Positions 1-8,438 of a DNA stretch of 64,000 bases are shown here, piece after piece. Within the stretch, counting starts at the first letter, position 1. Each line of letters opens with the position of its first letter. The position numbers were made by a program, and so were the translations under genes. Location of the stretch: the NCBI GenBank assembly GCA_963792655.1, contig CAWBWU010000005.1, positions 310,001 through 374,000 of the forward strand, written 5' to 3'. A model generated the notes under the pieces. It made no database searches and was not told the origin of the DNA. It saw only the letters and a program-made list of their open reading frames with translations. The stretch is from DOZZ01 sp963792655 (GTDB taxonomy: Bacteria > Acidobacteriota > Terriglobia > Bryobacterales > Bryobacteraceae).

Positions 1-1524
1 GCGGCGTTCGGCGCTGGCATCGAGCACCATGCGCACCTTCTGCAAGAGCTGGTTCGGCGTAAACGGCTTCTGGAGAAAATCCAGATTGGCGATCGAACGC
101 GTTCGCTGAATGGAACGGTCGGTATAGCCGGACATACACAAAACACCAATACCTGGCCGGCTACGACGCATCCGCTTCGCTACTTCCGCGCCGCCCATCT
201 GCGGCATCACCAGGTCAGTAATCAGCAGGTGAATAGTGCCATCGTAGTTGCGCGCGTGATGGATTGCTTCGACGCCGCTCGATGCCATGAGCACGCGGTA
301 TCCGCGCCGCTCGAGGGTAGCCAAAACCAGTTTGCGCACGGCTTCTTCGTCTTCCACCACCAGCACCGTCTCGTAGCAGCTATTGGTAGCAGAAGACGGC
401 AGTTCTTCCGCGGCTTCGGAGTCCCCCGCGGGCAATACTTCCGCCGAATCTACTCGAGGCAAATAGACCTTCACCGAAGTCCCGCGTCCGGGTTCGCTAT
501 AGAGGTCGATCGAGCCACCGCTCTGCTTGAGAATTCCGTGCACGGTAGACAGCCCGAGCCCCGTTCCCTGCCCTTTGCCCTTGGTGGTGAAGAACGGATC
601 AAACACTTGCTCGGCGGTCTTGGGATCCATACCCACGCCCGTATCGGTGACGGCCAGCATCACGTATTGACCAGCCTTGGCCGGCATGCGGGTGGTGAGA
701 TTCGCGTCATCCAATTCAACGTTGGAAGTTTCGATCACGAGCGTGCCACCGTTGGCCATCGCGTCGCGCGCGTTGACCACCAGGTTCATGATGATCTGTT
801 CAATCTGGCCTAAGTCCGCGTGCACAGCACCCGCATCCGGGGCCTGCTCCAGGCGCACGTCGATGTGTTCGCCGATCAGACGCCGCAGCATCGGACTCAG
901 ATCGTTCACAACTTCGTTCAGGTTGAGAACGCGCGGCTGGAGTTCCTGACGCCGGCTGTACGCAAGCAGTTGCCTGGTCAATCCCGCGGCACGATCGCTG
1001 GCCTTCAGCAACTGTTCCATCGCCGACTGATCGTGCTCCGAAAGACCTGGCATCAAGAGCTGCCCGTAGCCGGAAATGATGGTCAGCAAGTTGTTGAAGT
1101 CGTGCGCGATGCCTCCCGCCAGCATGCCCACCGACTCCAACTTCTTCGACTGGCGCAGTTGCTCTTCAAGTGTCTGGCGCCCGGTTGCGCTCAGGGGCAT
1201 GAGCACCAACGCAGGCTGATCCTGATAATTCGTCGCGGACATCGAAACGTCGACAGAGGCCGTCGAGCCATCCCGGCAGCGCACCACCCAGCCGAGCAGT
1301 TCGTACATGTCGGGCTTGGCGCTCCCGACTGCGGAATTGAAGCGCTTGATGTCGCGGTCCTGCAACAAATCTTCCACCCGCAGGCCAAGGAACTCCTTGC
1401 GCGAATACTTCAGTTGACCCACTGCCGCATCGTTCACAAACAGAAAACGGTGGTCGTCTCGGCGAACGACCCATACAGGCTCGGGGAGCGCATTCAGCAG
1501 TTGAGTGGCAATGGATAGAGGCAA
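1..1524 (-). CDS. Hybrid sensor histidine kinase with C-terminal receiver domain (3' end cut by window)
   Basis: The reading frame is open for 508 codons to the window edge, so the stop lies outside. It starts at a TTG (1522-1524) with AGGAAA just upstream; an in-frame stop five codons further upstream rules out a longer protein. Order of domains: PAS-like sensor about residues 5-110, HisKA with the phospho-acceptor His141 in GGIAHDFNN, HATPase with N-box NLVVNARDAM (about 248-257), G boxes DTGVGMD and GTGLGL (about 294-324), then a receiver domain from about 386 with Asp437 and Lys486. No transmembrane segment is visible, so it is a soluble kinase. It follows the HD-GYP response regulator by 7 bases and is probably its operon partner. 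The receiver domain is almost complete, so little is missing. Confidence 0.93.
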   Translation of the reverse strand, partial: MPLSIATQLLNALPEPVWVVRRDDHRFLFVNDAAVGQLKYSRKEFLGLRVEDLLQDRDIKRFNSAVGSAKPDMYELLGWVVRCRDGSTASVDVSMSATNYQDQPALVLMPLSATGRQTLEEQLRQSKKLESVGMLAGGIAHDFNNLLTIISGYGQLLMPGLSEHDQSAMEQLLKASDRAAGLTRQLLAYSRRQELQPRVLNLNEVVNDLSPMLRRLIGEHIDVRLEQAPDAGAVHADLGQIEQIIMNLVVNARDAMANGGTLVIETSNVELDDANLTTRMPAKAGQYVMLAVTDTGVGMDPKTAEQVFDPFFTTKGKGQGTGLGLSTVHGILKQSGGSIDLYSEPGRGTSVKVYLPRVDSAEVLPAGDSEAAEELPSSATNSCYETVLVVEDEEAVRKLVLATLERRGYRVLMASSGVEAIHHARNYDGTIHLLITDLVMPQMGGAEVAKRMRRSRPGIGVLCMSGYTDRSIQRTRSIANLDFLQKPFTPNQLLQKVRMVLDASAERR

Positions 1525-1531
1525 GAGTTTC

Positions 1532-2626
1532 CTAGGTTAATGAGCCGATTGCTCGAAGATCGGCGGTCCGGTCGCGGCCGCTTATAGTGCACTCGCGAAT
1601 CGTGTCCCAAACGGAGAGTGGGATCGTAAGAAAACGGTCGACAACCTCGGGATCAAACTGAGTTCCTGCGTGCCGCTGAATTTCGTCGCGGGCCTCCTGA
1701 GTAGAACGGGGTCGCTGATACGGGCGCGCGGAGGTGATGGCGTCCAGCGTGTCAGCGACGGAGAACACCCGCGCGCCGAGCGGAATCTCAAGCCCTCGCA
1801 AGTTGCGCGGATAGCCCGTGCCGTCAAACTTCTCGTGATGCGCCAGAACGATGTTCGCTGCGCCCTTGAGCGATGGGACGCCTTCCACGATCCAGCCGCC
1901 GATCAGCGGGTGCTGCCGCATCTCCGTCCACTCTTCCGCGGTGAGTGCGCCGGGCTTGAGCAGGATCGAGTCAGAGATTCCGATCTTGCCGATGTCGTGA
2001 AGCATCGCACCTTTTCGGATCACTTCCAGTTCTTCGCCACGCACCCCTAACGATTCGGCGAGCCGCATTGTGAACTGACTGACGCGTTCGGAATGCGCCA
2101 GCGTTTCATGTTCGCGCGCGTCGAGCGCGGTGACCAGCGCTTCCAGTGTTCCTTCAGACGCTTCCTGCAATTGCGTCAGGCTCTCGCGCAACTCTTCCGC
2201 CTTGACCCGCAGTTGAGCCTCGAGCGCAACCAGTTGGTGTGCTTTGTCCAGGCGCTCGCGATGACGGCGCAGTGCTTCGTGCAGCGTCTGCACCACGTCT
2301 GGAATTTGAAACGGCTTCTGCAGATAATCGAGTGCGCCCATGCGCATGGCTTCCACCGCCTGCCGCAGATCGTCGCAGCCACTCAGCATGATGACGCCCG
2401 TGTCGCGGTGGTGCGCGGCCGTCCAACGTAACAGCTCGATTCCGTCAATCCCCGGCATCCGTACGTCTGAGATAACGATGTCAAAGTGCTGCTGATCAAG
2501 CAGCGTCATCGCCTCTTTCGCACTGGCGGAAATGGAAGTATCGAAGCCACAGTGTCGTACGCACTCGCCTAACAGCGTGCGGATAGCGGGTTCGTCATCG
2601 ACGATGAGCACTTTGGCAATAGCCAT
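1532..2626 (-). CDS. Response regulator with HD-GYP phosphodiesterase output domain
   Basis: A 364-residue protein. Residues 4-120 are a CheY-like receiver: acidic DDE near residue 10 and phospho-acceptor Asp54 in VISDVRMPG. A short coiled linker (about 125-165, many Glu/Leu/Gln) leads to an HD-GYP domain from about 170, recognised by GAMLHDIGKIGISD, the HHEKFDGTGYP signature and DTLDAITSARPYQ. HD-GYP proteins of this class hydrolyse cyclic di-GMP; catalysis here is inferred from the preserved HD and GYP motifs. The gene is first in a two-gene unit with the hybrid kinase at 1-1524, which could phosphorylate it. The upstream region 2627-2756 is AT-richer than its surroundings and probably contains the promoter, but no convincing -35/-10 pair was found. 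Confidence 0.93.
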   Translation of the reverse strand: MAIAKVLIVDDEPAIRTLLGECVRHCGFDTSISASAKEAMTLLDQQHFDIVISDVRMPGIDGIELLRWTAAHHRDTGVIMLSGCDDLRQAVEAMRMGALDYLQKPFQIPDVVQTLHEALRRHRERLDKAHQLVALEAQLRVKAEELRESLTQLQEASEGTLEALVTALDAREHETLAHSERVSQFTMRLAESLGVRGEELEVIRKGAMLHDIGKIGISDSILLKPGALTAEEWTEMRQHPLIGGWIVEGVPSLKGAANIVLAHHEKFDGTGYPRNLRGLEIPLGARVFSVADTLDAITSARPYQRPRSTQEARDEIQRHAGTQFDPEVVDRFLTIPLSVWDTIRECTISGRDRTADLRAIGSLT

Positions 2627-2756
2627 GAAAATAGTACGTATCTGCCCATGCGCGCCCCAGGATGCACGATGAGTTCCTTACGATTCTAGTGGATGGAAAG
2701 AGGGTTTCTCTTGTAAAAAATGAGAAGGGAATACGGTTGTACGTACTTTTTCTAAC

Positions 2757-3308
2757 TTAAAAGAAAAGGTACTTGCGCCACTGTTCATCGCTCTTGCCTA
2801 ATAGACGCATCAGATGCCGGCTTGTATGCAAACTAAATGGGCGCGGCTGGCGCGCCAGCTTCATCCCGGCTTCTTCCGGAGTGCGGTTGCCCTTACGGTT
2901 GTTGCACTGATGGCAGCACGCCACCAGATTCTCCCAAGCCGATTCGCCGGCGCGCGAACGTGGGATCACGTGATCCAGCGTCATCTCGGACGACGGCATC
3001 ATCTTGTGGCAGTACTGGCACGTATACCGGTCGCGCATCAGAATGTTCTTGCGCGAAAGCGCGCGCGTCTGATGCGGGATGCGGCGGTACTCGAGCAGCC
3101 GGATGACGGAAGGCAATTCCATGGTGCGGCGTGACGAATGCACCGGGTGCGTGGAGGTCTCTTCGGTAGCAGCTACGCCCTTGAGCACGAGCACCAGCGC
3201 GCGGCGCGCGGCACACACGTTGATCGGCTCGTAGCTCGCGTTCAACACCAGCACGGGTTTCTGCAACTTGCTCGTCGATGTCATGGCGAATACTCCCATC
3301 GGTTTCAT
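2757..3308 (-). CDS. HNH endonuclease family protein
   Basis: A 183-residue protein. The N-terminal part has the KPVLVLNASYEP motif typical of a widespread bacterial HNH family. The HNH core lies at about 90-150: CQYC, then LDHVIPRSRAG and CHQCNNRKGNR, i.e. two CxxC zinc-binding pairs around the catalytic His. It would be a metal-dependent nuclease whose biological target is unknown. The start codon overlaps the stop of the comF-like gene (ATGA), with GGAGG nine bases upstream. An alternative start at 3284 also has a GGGAG eight bases upstream and would give 175 residues. The coupling to a ComF-type gene is visible, but whether they share a role in DNA uptake is only inference. Confidence 0.9.
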   Translation of the reverse strand: MKPMGVFAMTSTSKLQKPVLVLNASYEPINVCAARRALVLVLKGVAATEETSTHPVHSSRRTMELPSVIRLLEYRRIPHQTRALSRKNILMRDRYTCQYCHKMMPSSEMTLDHVIPRSRAGESAWENLVACCHQCNNRKGNRTPEEAGMKLARQPRPFSLHTSRHLMRLLGKSDEQWRKYLFF

Positions 3309-4114
3309 TCGTCAGCGCCTCCGGTCAGGCGCCTGTCCACGCGCGCCAGGGTCAACAGCACAACAGAAGTCGCACCGGCGCGCCGCAAGGCTGCACCGCA
3401 GGCGTCAGCAGTCGCACCCGTCGTCATCACGTCGTCGATCAGCAGTACTCGTTTGCCGCGTACATCAGCCGTGTCTTTGACGCGGAAGGCGCCCGCTACA
3501 TTCGTGCGCCGTTGCGCATCGGTGAGCGAAGCCTGCGCTTCTCTGGCCTTCGCACGCTTCAACGCCGGCACATACTGCGCGCCGGTTCGGCGTGCCGTCT
3601 CGCGCGCCAGCAGTTCGGCCTGATTGAAGCCGCGCTGCCACTTTTTGCGCCAGTGCATCGGCACGCACACCACAGCGTCGAAGCGCTCGGTGCGCGGCAA
3701 CGCGCGCAGCAGCATCCGGCTCAAAGGCTTGTAAAGAGGCTGGAAGCGGGAGTACTTGAACAGATGAACGAGTTTGCGGAGGTTGCCTTGGTAATCACCA
3801 AAGCAGTACGCGGCATCGAACCCGCGCACGCTGTTCCGGCACGCGGTGCACAGCCCCGCATCATCGAGCGGAAAGGCATTCTGAAACGGAGTCTGACAAA
3901 GCCGGCAAAAGAACTCGGCGGTAAGCGGCTCGGGTCCTTTGAGGCACGCATCGCACACTGGCACGCGAGTCCAGCGCTGCAAGTGTTCACCGCAAACGCG
4001 GCAGTCATCAGGGAATAAAGCCGAAAAAAGGCCGTGAGGGATCTGGGAAAGAGAACTAAGAGAACGGCTCGCCGCAGTACTAGGGAAGGCGCACCCCTGT
4101 GGGCTGCGCGTCAA
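3305..4114 (-). CDS. ComF family protein (phosphoribosyltransferase fold)
   Basis: A 269-residue protein. The N-terminal third carries two zinc-finger-like CxxC pairs (CRVCGEH, CDAC, then CRLC and CTAC), followed by a type I phosphoribosyltransferase domain ending in the PRPP-binding loop VLLIDDVMTTGAT at about residue 223. This is the ComF/GntX arrangement; ComF is needed for uptake of transforming DNA in some naturally competent bacteria, but many homologues have no tested function. The only start that opens the frame fully is a TTG at 4114 and the first 30 residues are not conserved in character, so the real start may be later. The gene is divergent from the aldo/keto reductase and translationally coupled to the HNH gene downstream. 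Confidence 0.88.
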   Translation of the reverse strand: MTRSPQGCAFPSTAASRSLSSLSQIPHGLFSALFPDDCRVCGEHLQRWTRVPVCDACLKGPEPLTAEFFCRLCQTPFQNAFPLDDAGLCTACRNSVRGFDAAYCFGDYQGNLRKLVHLFKYSRFQPLYKPLSRMLLRALPRTERFDAVVCVPMHWRKKWQRGFNQAELLARETARRTGAQYVPALKRAKAREAQASLTDAQRRTNVAGAFRVKDTADVRGKRVLLIDDVMTTGATADACGAALRRAGATSVVLLTLARVDRRLTGGADE

Positions 4115-4236
4115 CAGCAGCCTGGAACACTTCGCGGGTTAAACAGCTCCACCGCCGCAGGTCCATTTGGATTTGAGTGTAGAAGCACACGCACGTGGTT
4201 GTCAATTCGGCCGCCTGGTCTGCTACAACCGGAAAT

Positions 4237-5221
4237 ATGCAATATGTGAGGCTCGGCGCGACCGGGCTCAAGGTTTCCCGACTTGTGCCTCGGCACCATG
4301 ACGTACGGCTCAAAGAAGTGGCGCGAGTGGGTACTCGAGGATGCTGAGAGCCGCCCTTTCATTCAACGCGCGCTCGAACACGGCATCAATTTCTTCGATA
4401 CCGCGGACATGTATTCCGTCGGCGTCAGCGAAGAGATCCTCGGCCGTGCGCTGCGCGATTTCGGCCCCTCGCGCGACAAGGTCGTGATCGCGACCAAAGT
4501 TTACAACCCCATGGGCGACGATCCGAACCAGAAAGGGCTATCGCGCAAACACATCCATCACGCGATTGACGATAGCTTGATGCGGCTCGGCACCGACTAT
4601 GTCGACCTCTATCAGATTCATCGGTTCGACTATGAAACGCCTATCGAAGAGACGCTCGAGGCGTTGGACGACATCGTCAAGATGGGCAAGGCCCTGTACA
4701 TCGGTGCCTCATCGATGTTCGCGTGGCAGTTCGCGAAGATGCTCTACAAATCGGACGAGATGGGCGTGTCGCGATTCGCCACGATGCAGAACCACTACAA
4801 CCTGGTCTATCGCGAAGAAGAGCGCGAGATGCTGCCGTTGTGCCGTGAAGAGAAGATCGGTGTCATTCCCTGGAGTCCGCTCGCGCGCGGCTTTCTCGCG
4901 GGGAATCGCACCAAACAGGATCACGGTGAGACAGTCCGCGCGAAGACGGACGACTACGCGCAGAAGCTTTACTATCAGCCTTCAGACTTCACGGTCGTCG
5001 AGCGCGTCACGGAAGTAGCGCAACGGCATGGAGTCTCAAACGCGCAGATTGCGCTGGCATGGGTTCTCGCTCAGCCTGGAATCACATCGCCCATCGTTGG
5101 CGCCAGCAAGATGCCGCAGTTGGACGAAGCGATCGCGGCGCTGGATGTGAAGTTGAGTGAGGAAGATCTGCGCTTGCTGGCGGAGCCGTATCAACCGCAC
5201 GCGATCTTAGGGCACCAGTAG
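4237..5221 (+). CDS. Aldo/keto reductase, interrupted by a one-base frameshift near the start
   Basis: The long frame from 4286 encodes an NADP-dependent aldo/keto reductase of the YajO/potassium-channel beta-subunit-like group: CLGTMTYGS, the catalytic Asp/Tyr pair in FFDTADMYSVG, DYVDLYQIHRFD, GASSMFAWQF and the cofactor-binding end GITSPIVGASKMPQL. The normal N-terminus of this family (about 16 residues, MQYVRLGATGLKVS) is present just upstream from an ATG at 4237 but in another frame. One extra base between 4277 and 4286 separates the two, possibly in the CCC run at 4277-4279. Joined, the protein would be about 327 residues, a normal family length. A sequencing error is the simplest reading; an inactivated gene cannot be excluded. 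It faces the esterase gene across a hairpin. Confidence 0.88.
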
Positions 5222-5230
5222 CAACGGACT

Positions 5231-5275
5231 GATGGACGCGGATGCACGCGAATGATTCGTGTGCATCTGCGTGAG
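5231..5275. repeat. GATGGACGCGGATG-type dispersed repeat, copy 1
   Basis: Contains the units GATGGACGCG, GATGCACGCG and then their near-inverted form up to 5275. It resembles 6556-6586 and 20901-20920. The copies share the pattern G(G/A)ATG(G/C)ACGCG(G/A)AT. Confidence 0.6.
5241..5267. terminator. Hairpin between convergent genes
   Basis: GATGCACGCGAAT (5241-5253) and ATTCGTGTGCATC (5255-5267) form a 13-base inverted repeat with one mismatch and a one-base centre. It lies between the aldo/keto reductase stop and the esterase stop, so it may act as a bidirectional terminator. There is no T-run on either side, so this is only plausible. Confidence 0.45.
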
Positions 5276-5278
5276 TCG

Positions 5279-6478
5279 CTACCTCCTGAATAACCGCGGC
5301 GCGAAGTCGTTCATGTCGCGGCGCCAGGTTTGCCACTCGTGTGACGTACCGGGTGATTCATAAAAGATGTGCTGAACCTTTGCGCCTTCGAGCGAGGTGT
5401 GGAGTTTCTCGATACCCGTCTTCATCTGCGCCGGCTCTTCGGTTCCTACGCCAAGCCAGAGCAGGTGCACGCGCCTGGCGAACGCGTCCGGGTCGGCCAG
5501 AGCGCCGTTGTAGGCCGTCTTCGTATCAAGGCTGCCGTTGCCTCCGGCGAACGCGTTCCCCGCTCCGCTAAACCCGCCAATGTACGAGAACAGTTCCAGG
5601 TGATCGAAGGTCACATGAAACGTTTGCATGCCGCCCATTGAAAGACCGGCCATCGCGCGGTGGTCGCGATCCTTCAGCGTGCGATAGGTCGTGTCGATGA
5701 ACGGAATCAGAGCTTGCGTCATGTCGTCCTCGAACGCGGACATCATGTCGTCCATTGCCTTCCGCATTTCGGGCGAACCAAATCCTTTGCCCGCGAGATT
5801 CGGAAGCGCCTGCCCTGCGCGGCGCGCATAACCATTCGCCATCACAACAATCATGGGCTTCGCTTTTCCGCTCGCGATCAGGTTGTCCATGATGAAGTTG
5901 ACGCGTCCCTGCCGCACCCATCCCGTTTCGTTTTCGCCACCGCCGTGCTGCAGATAAAGGACGGGATAGCGCTCTGCCGGATGCGAATCATAAGATGGCG
6001 GCGTATACACAATGGCCGGACGCCATGAGCCGGTCACTGCCGAGTGGTACCAAACGTCGCGGACCTGTCCGTGCGGAACATCCAGCGGCTCATAATAGGT
6101 CGCGCCCGCCTCGGGAACCTCAACCGCGCTCGCCCATTTGCTTCCTCCGAAATACGCAGTACTACCGGGATCACTCATTTCAGAGCCGTCAACGATCACG
6201 GTGTAGTAATGCAGACCAGGAGCCATGGGCCCGGTCGTGAAACTCCAAAAGCCGTCGGCCTCCTTTTGCATGTCGGCCTTGGGCCCGCTCCAGAAGTTCA
6301 GACGTACCTTCGCTGCATCCGGCGCCTTGATGCGGACCTGAACACGTGAGCTCGCGTCAACGCGCGGATACTGCGCATCGAGCACGTTCGATGATGCGGG
6401 TTTGAAATCACCCGCATCCTGTGCGAGGCAGAAACTCGCCGCGGTCAGCATTGTTACTGCAATTCGTCGCATGATCAT
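5279..6478 (-). CDS. Secreted esterase with N-terminal E-set domain (enterochelin/feruloyl esterase-like)
   Basis: The chosen start is an ATG at 6478 (a second Met is at 6472) because it begins a clean signal peptide (IMRRIAVTMLTAASFCLAQ); the frame is open further upstream but runs into a dispersed repeat. About 399 residues. After the signal peptide comes an immunoglobulin-like E-set domain (VQVRIKAPDAAKVRLNFW onward, about 45-135) and then an alpha/beta-hydrolase of the esterase D/Fes type with LYLQHGGGENETGW (oxyanion region) and nucleophile Ser in AGLSMGGMQTF. A late His lies in SPGTSHEWQTW. The architecture matches xylanase-associated feruloyl esterases and related proteins. Substrate (acyl group on plant polysaccharide or other ester) cannot be told. 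It is exported, probably periplasmic or extracellular. Confidence 0.9.
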   Translation of the reverse strand: MIMRRIAVTMLTAASFCLAQDAGDFKPASSNVLDAQYPRVDASSRVQVRIKAPDAAKVRLNFWSGPKADMQKEADGFWSFTTGPMAPGLHYYTVIVDGSEMSDPGSTAYFGGSKWASAVEVPEAGATYYEPLDVPHGQVRDVWYHSAVTGSWRPAIVYTPPSYDSHPAERYPVLYLQHGGGENETGWVRQGRVNFIMDNLIASGKAKPMIVVMANGYARRAGQALPNLAGKGFGSPEMRKAMDDMMSAFEDDMTQALIPFIDTTYRTLKDRDHRAMAGLSMGGMQTFHVTFDHLELFSYIGGFSGAGNAFAGGNGSLDTKTAYNGALADPDAFARRVHLLWLGVGTEEPAQMKTGIEKLHTSLEGAKVQHIFYESPGTSHEWQTWRRDMNDFAPRLFRR

Positions 6479-6553
6479 GTTTGCCGCAGACGAGCATATC
6501 GCGCGAGTTTTCGAAGCGCAAACGCGCAGACGCGTGGGACGCGTTGAAGGCTC

Positions 6554-6588
6554 TAGCCGCGGATGGACGCGAATGCACGCGGATGAAA
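6554..6588. repeat. GATGGACGCGGATG-type dispersed repeat, copy 2
   Basis: Reads GCCGCGGATGGACGCGAATG then CACGCGGATGAA. It sits in the 197-base gap between the esterase and the small DUF gene. Apart from this repeat nothing recognisable is seen in 6479-6675. Confidence 0.6.
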
Positions 6589-6675
6589 CGGCTCGCGATC
6601 GTGCCACCAATCTCACGAGGCCAAGGGTTTTAGAGTGTTCTGCCGAATTTGCAAATGATTGCGCAAACGAGCACG

Positions 6676-6975
6676 TTACTCGATTGCGGCTTCCAACGCC
6701 TTTTGCAGAGTCTCTTTGTCCATGCCCGTGCTGATGAAGATCTCCTGACGCGCGCCGCCGCTTAGTCCGATGGCCTTCCAGCCATTCTGCGTCGGGACGG
6801 TCACGTGCACTTTCACTTTGCCCTTCGCGTCGCGCACCGGACGAATCACACCCGGCACCACGACGCGAATCTCAGGGTTCTGCTCGATCAACCGCACGAG
6901 AACATCGCGCACACCATCGATGATGCTGTGCTCGATCTTTAACTTGCCTTGCGCGGTGCGCAGGCGGAACGACAT
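6676..6975 (-). CDS. Small conserved protein, possibly DUF2103-like
   Basis: A 99-residue protein without signal peptide or membrane segment. Pattern: an N-terminal beta stretch (MSFRLRTAQGKLKIEHSI), a helix with VLVRLIEQNPEI, a VVVPGVI segment, KVHVTVPT and GARQEIFISTGM, then a C-terminal helix. The overall series (short His/Ile start, IPxVI, final QE-x-x-I-x-T) recalls DUF2103, a family of unknown function listed as possible metal-binding proteins, but this assignment is tentative. Its ATG overlaps the pepA stop (TGATG), so it is translated together with leucyl aminopeptidase. Confidence 0.75.
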   Translation of the reverse strand: MSFRLRTAQGKLKIEHSIIDGVRDVLVRLIEQNPEIRVVVPGVIRPVRDAKGKVKVHVTVPTQNGWKAIGLSGGARQEIFISTGMDKETLQKALEAAIE

Positions 6976-8423
6976 CAGTCGCGCCAGTGCTCGGCAAGAC
7001 GCACAAAAGTTCGCAGGCCCACGGCGGTTGGCCCCTTCGCCATGTAAGGCTTCGCCTCTTCAAACCAGGCAGTGCCCGCGATGTCCAAATGCACCCACGG
7101 TGTCGGGTCGGCAAACTCCTTAAGGAATGCGGCTGCAGTCGATGCTCCGCCATAGCGGCCCCCGCTGATGTTGGCGATGTCCGCAAACGCGCTCTTCATC
7201 ATTTCGCGGTACTCGTCTTCCACCGGCATGTGCCACATCTTCTCGCCCTCGGCTTTGGCCGCGTGCATCAAGCGATCGAGCAGCGCGTCGTCGTTCGCGA
7301 AGACTCCGCTATAAAGAAAACCGAGCGCGACAGCGATAGCGCCCGTGAGCGTCGCGGCATCCACCAAATGCGTACAGCCCTGCTGCTTCGCATAGGTGAT
7401 TGCATCGCAAAGAATCAGCCGCCCTTCCGCGTCGGTGTTGAGCACCTCAACGGTTTTGCCGGAAAGAGTCTTGACGATGTCGCCCGGCCGCTGCGCCTTA
7501 TCGCCGGGCATATTCTCCACCGCGGGAATCAGCGCCATGACGGGCAGCGCAGGCTTCAACTGCGCAATGGCCTGCATTGCACCCAGCACGGCAGCGCCTC
7601 CGCACATGTCGTACTTCATCTTGTCCATGTTGTCCGACGGCTTGATCGAGATGCCGCCGGTGTCGAAGGTGACGCCCTTCCCGATTAGCGCCAGATGCGT
7701 TTTGCCCTTTGGCTTCTCGGCCGGCTCGTAGCGGAGGATGATCAGCGCCGGAGGCGCCGCGCTGCCCATCGCCACACCGAGCAGCGCGCCCATGCCCAGT
7801 TCCCGCATCTTCGCTTCATCGAACACTTCGCACGCGAGACCATTCGCCGCTGCCATCGTCTTCGCGTGCTCCGCGAGGCGCATCGGATTCTGGATGTTCG
7901 GCGGCTCGTTGGCAACCTCACGCGCAAAATTCATCGCGTCTCCGATTGCGACACCGCGCCGCAACGCCTGGTCCAGGTCCGGACTTCCCGCGCCGACCGC
8001 AATGCGCACCGCATCGAGCGATTGGCTGCCGGTCTTGTCGCTCTTGAAATGATCCAGTTCGAAGTTGCCCGCAAGCGCGCCTTCCGCTACGGCCATGACG
8101 TGGTCGGGCACCGGCTCGATCACGAATACGACCTGCTTCGCCGCTTTCGACTTCAGATGGCGCACCGCTGCTCCGGCCAGGTGCCGCAGCGCCGCGCTGT
8201 CGAACTTCTCGGGTTTGCCCACACCCGCCACCAGAACGCGCCGCGCTTTTACGCCTTCCACTTTGTGAAGCAGCGTGAGTTCGCCAGGCTTGCCGGTAAT
8301 CTCGCCCGCGTCGCGGTACTCCTGCAGCGCCGGAAGTTCGTTCGGCCGTCCTTCGAATTCGACCAGCACCAGCACGTCGGTTTCGATTGCGTTCAGCGGC
8401 TGGTGCTCCAGGGTAATTTGCAT
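6975..8423 (-). CDS. pepA: Leucyl aminopeptidase (M17 family)
   Basis: A 482-residue protein of normal family length. The C-terminal catalytic domain has the M17 signatures: GKGVTFDTGGISIKP with the metal ligands and catalytic Lys, MKYDMCGGAAV, and NTDAEGRLIL (the family signature with Asp and Glu ligands and the catalytic Arg). The N-terminal domain (1-170) is the less conserved macro-like domain. It removes N-terminal residues from peptides in the cytoplasm with two divalent metals; in E. coli PepA also binds DNA, which cannot be judged here. It lies 15 bases downstream of smpB and overlaps the small gene at 6676-6975, so the three probably form one transcription unit. Confidence 0.96.
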   Translation of the reverse strand: MQITLEHQPLNAIETDVLVLVEFEGRPNELPALQEYRDAGEITGKPGELTLLHKVEGVKARRVLVAGVGKPEKFDSAALRHLAGAAVRHLKSKAAKQVVFVIEPVPDHVMAVAEGALAGNFELDHFKSDKTGSQSLDAVRIAVGAGSPDLDQALRRGVAIGDAMNFAREVANEPPNIQNPMRLAEHAKTMAAANGLACEVFDEAKMRELGMGALLGVAMGSAAPPALIILRYEPAEKPKGKTHLALIGKGVTFDTGGISIKPSDNMDKMKYDMCGGAAVLGAMQAIAQLKPALPVMALIPAVENMPGDKAQRPGDIVKTLSGKTVEVLNTDAEGRLILCDAITYAKQQGCTHLVDAATLTGAIAVALGFLYSGVFANDDALLDRLMHAAKAEGEKMWHMPVEDEYREMMKSAFADIANISGGRYGGASTAAAFLKEFADPTPWVHLDIAGTAWFEEAKPYMAKGPTAVGLRTFVRLAEHWRD

Positions 8424-8438
8424 GTTTGGCTTTGTCCT

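Noticed and set aside
229..1518. Plus-strand frames opposite the histidine kinase
   Set aside because: The minus strand encodes a complete PAS-HisKA-HATPase-receiver kinase over the same bases.
2627..2756. AT-rich gap as a possible promoter or attachment site
   Set aside because: GTACGTAC occurs at 2738-2745 and a similar CGTA at 2635, but no -35/-10 pair or repeat with a partner was found.
4115..4236. TTGTCA plus TGCTACAAC as a promoter for the aldo/keto reductase
   Set aside because: Spacing of 19 and a start codon only 7 bases after the -10 would require a leaderless mRNA; too weak to list.
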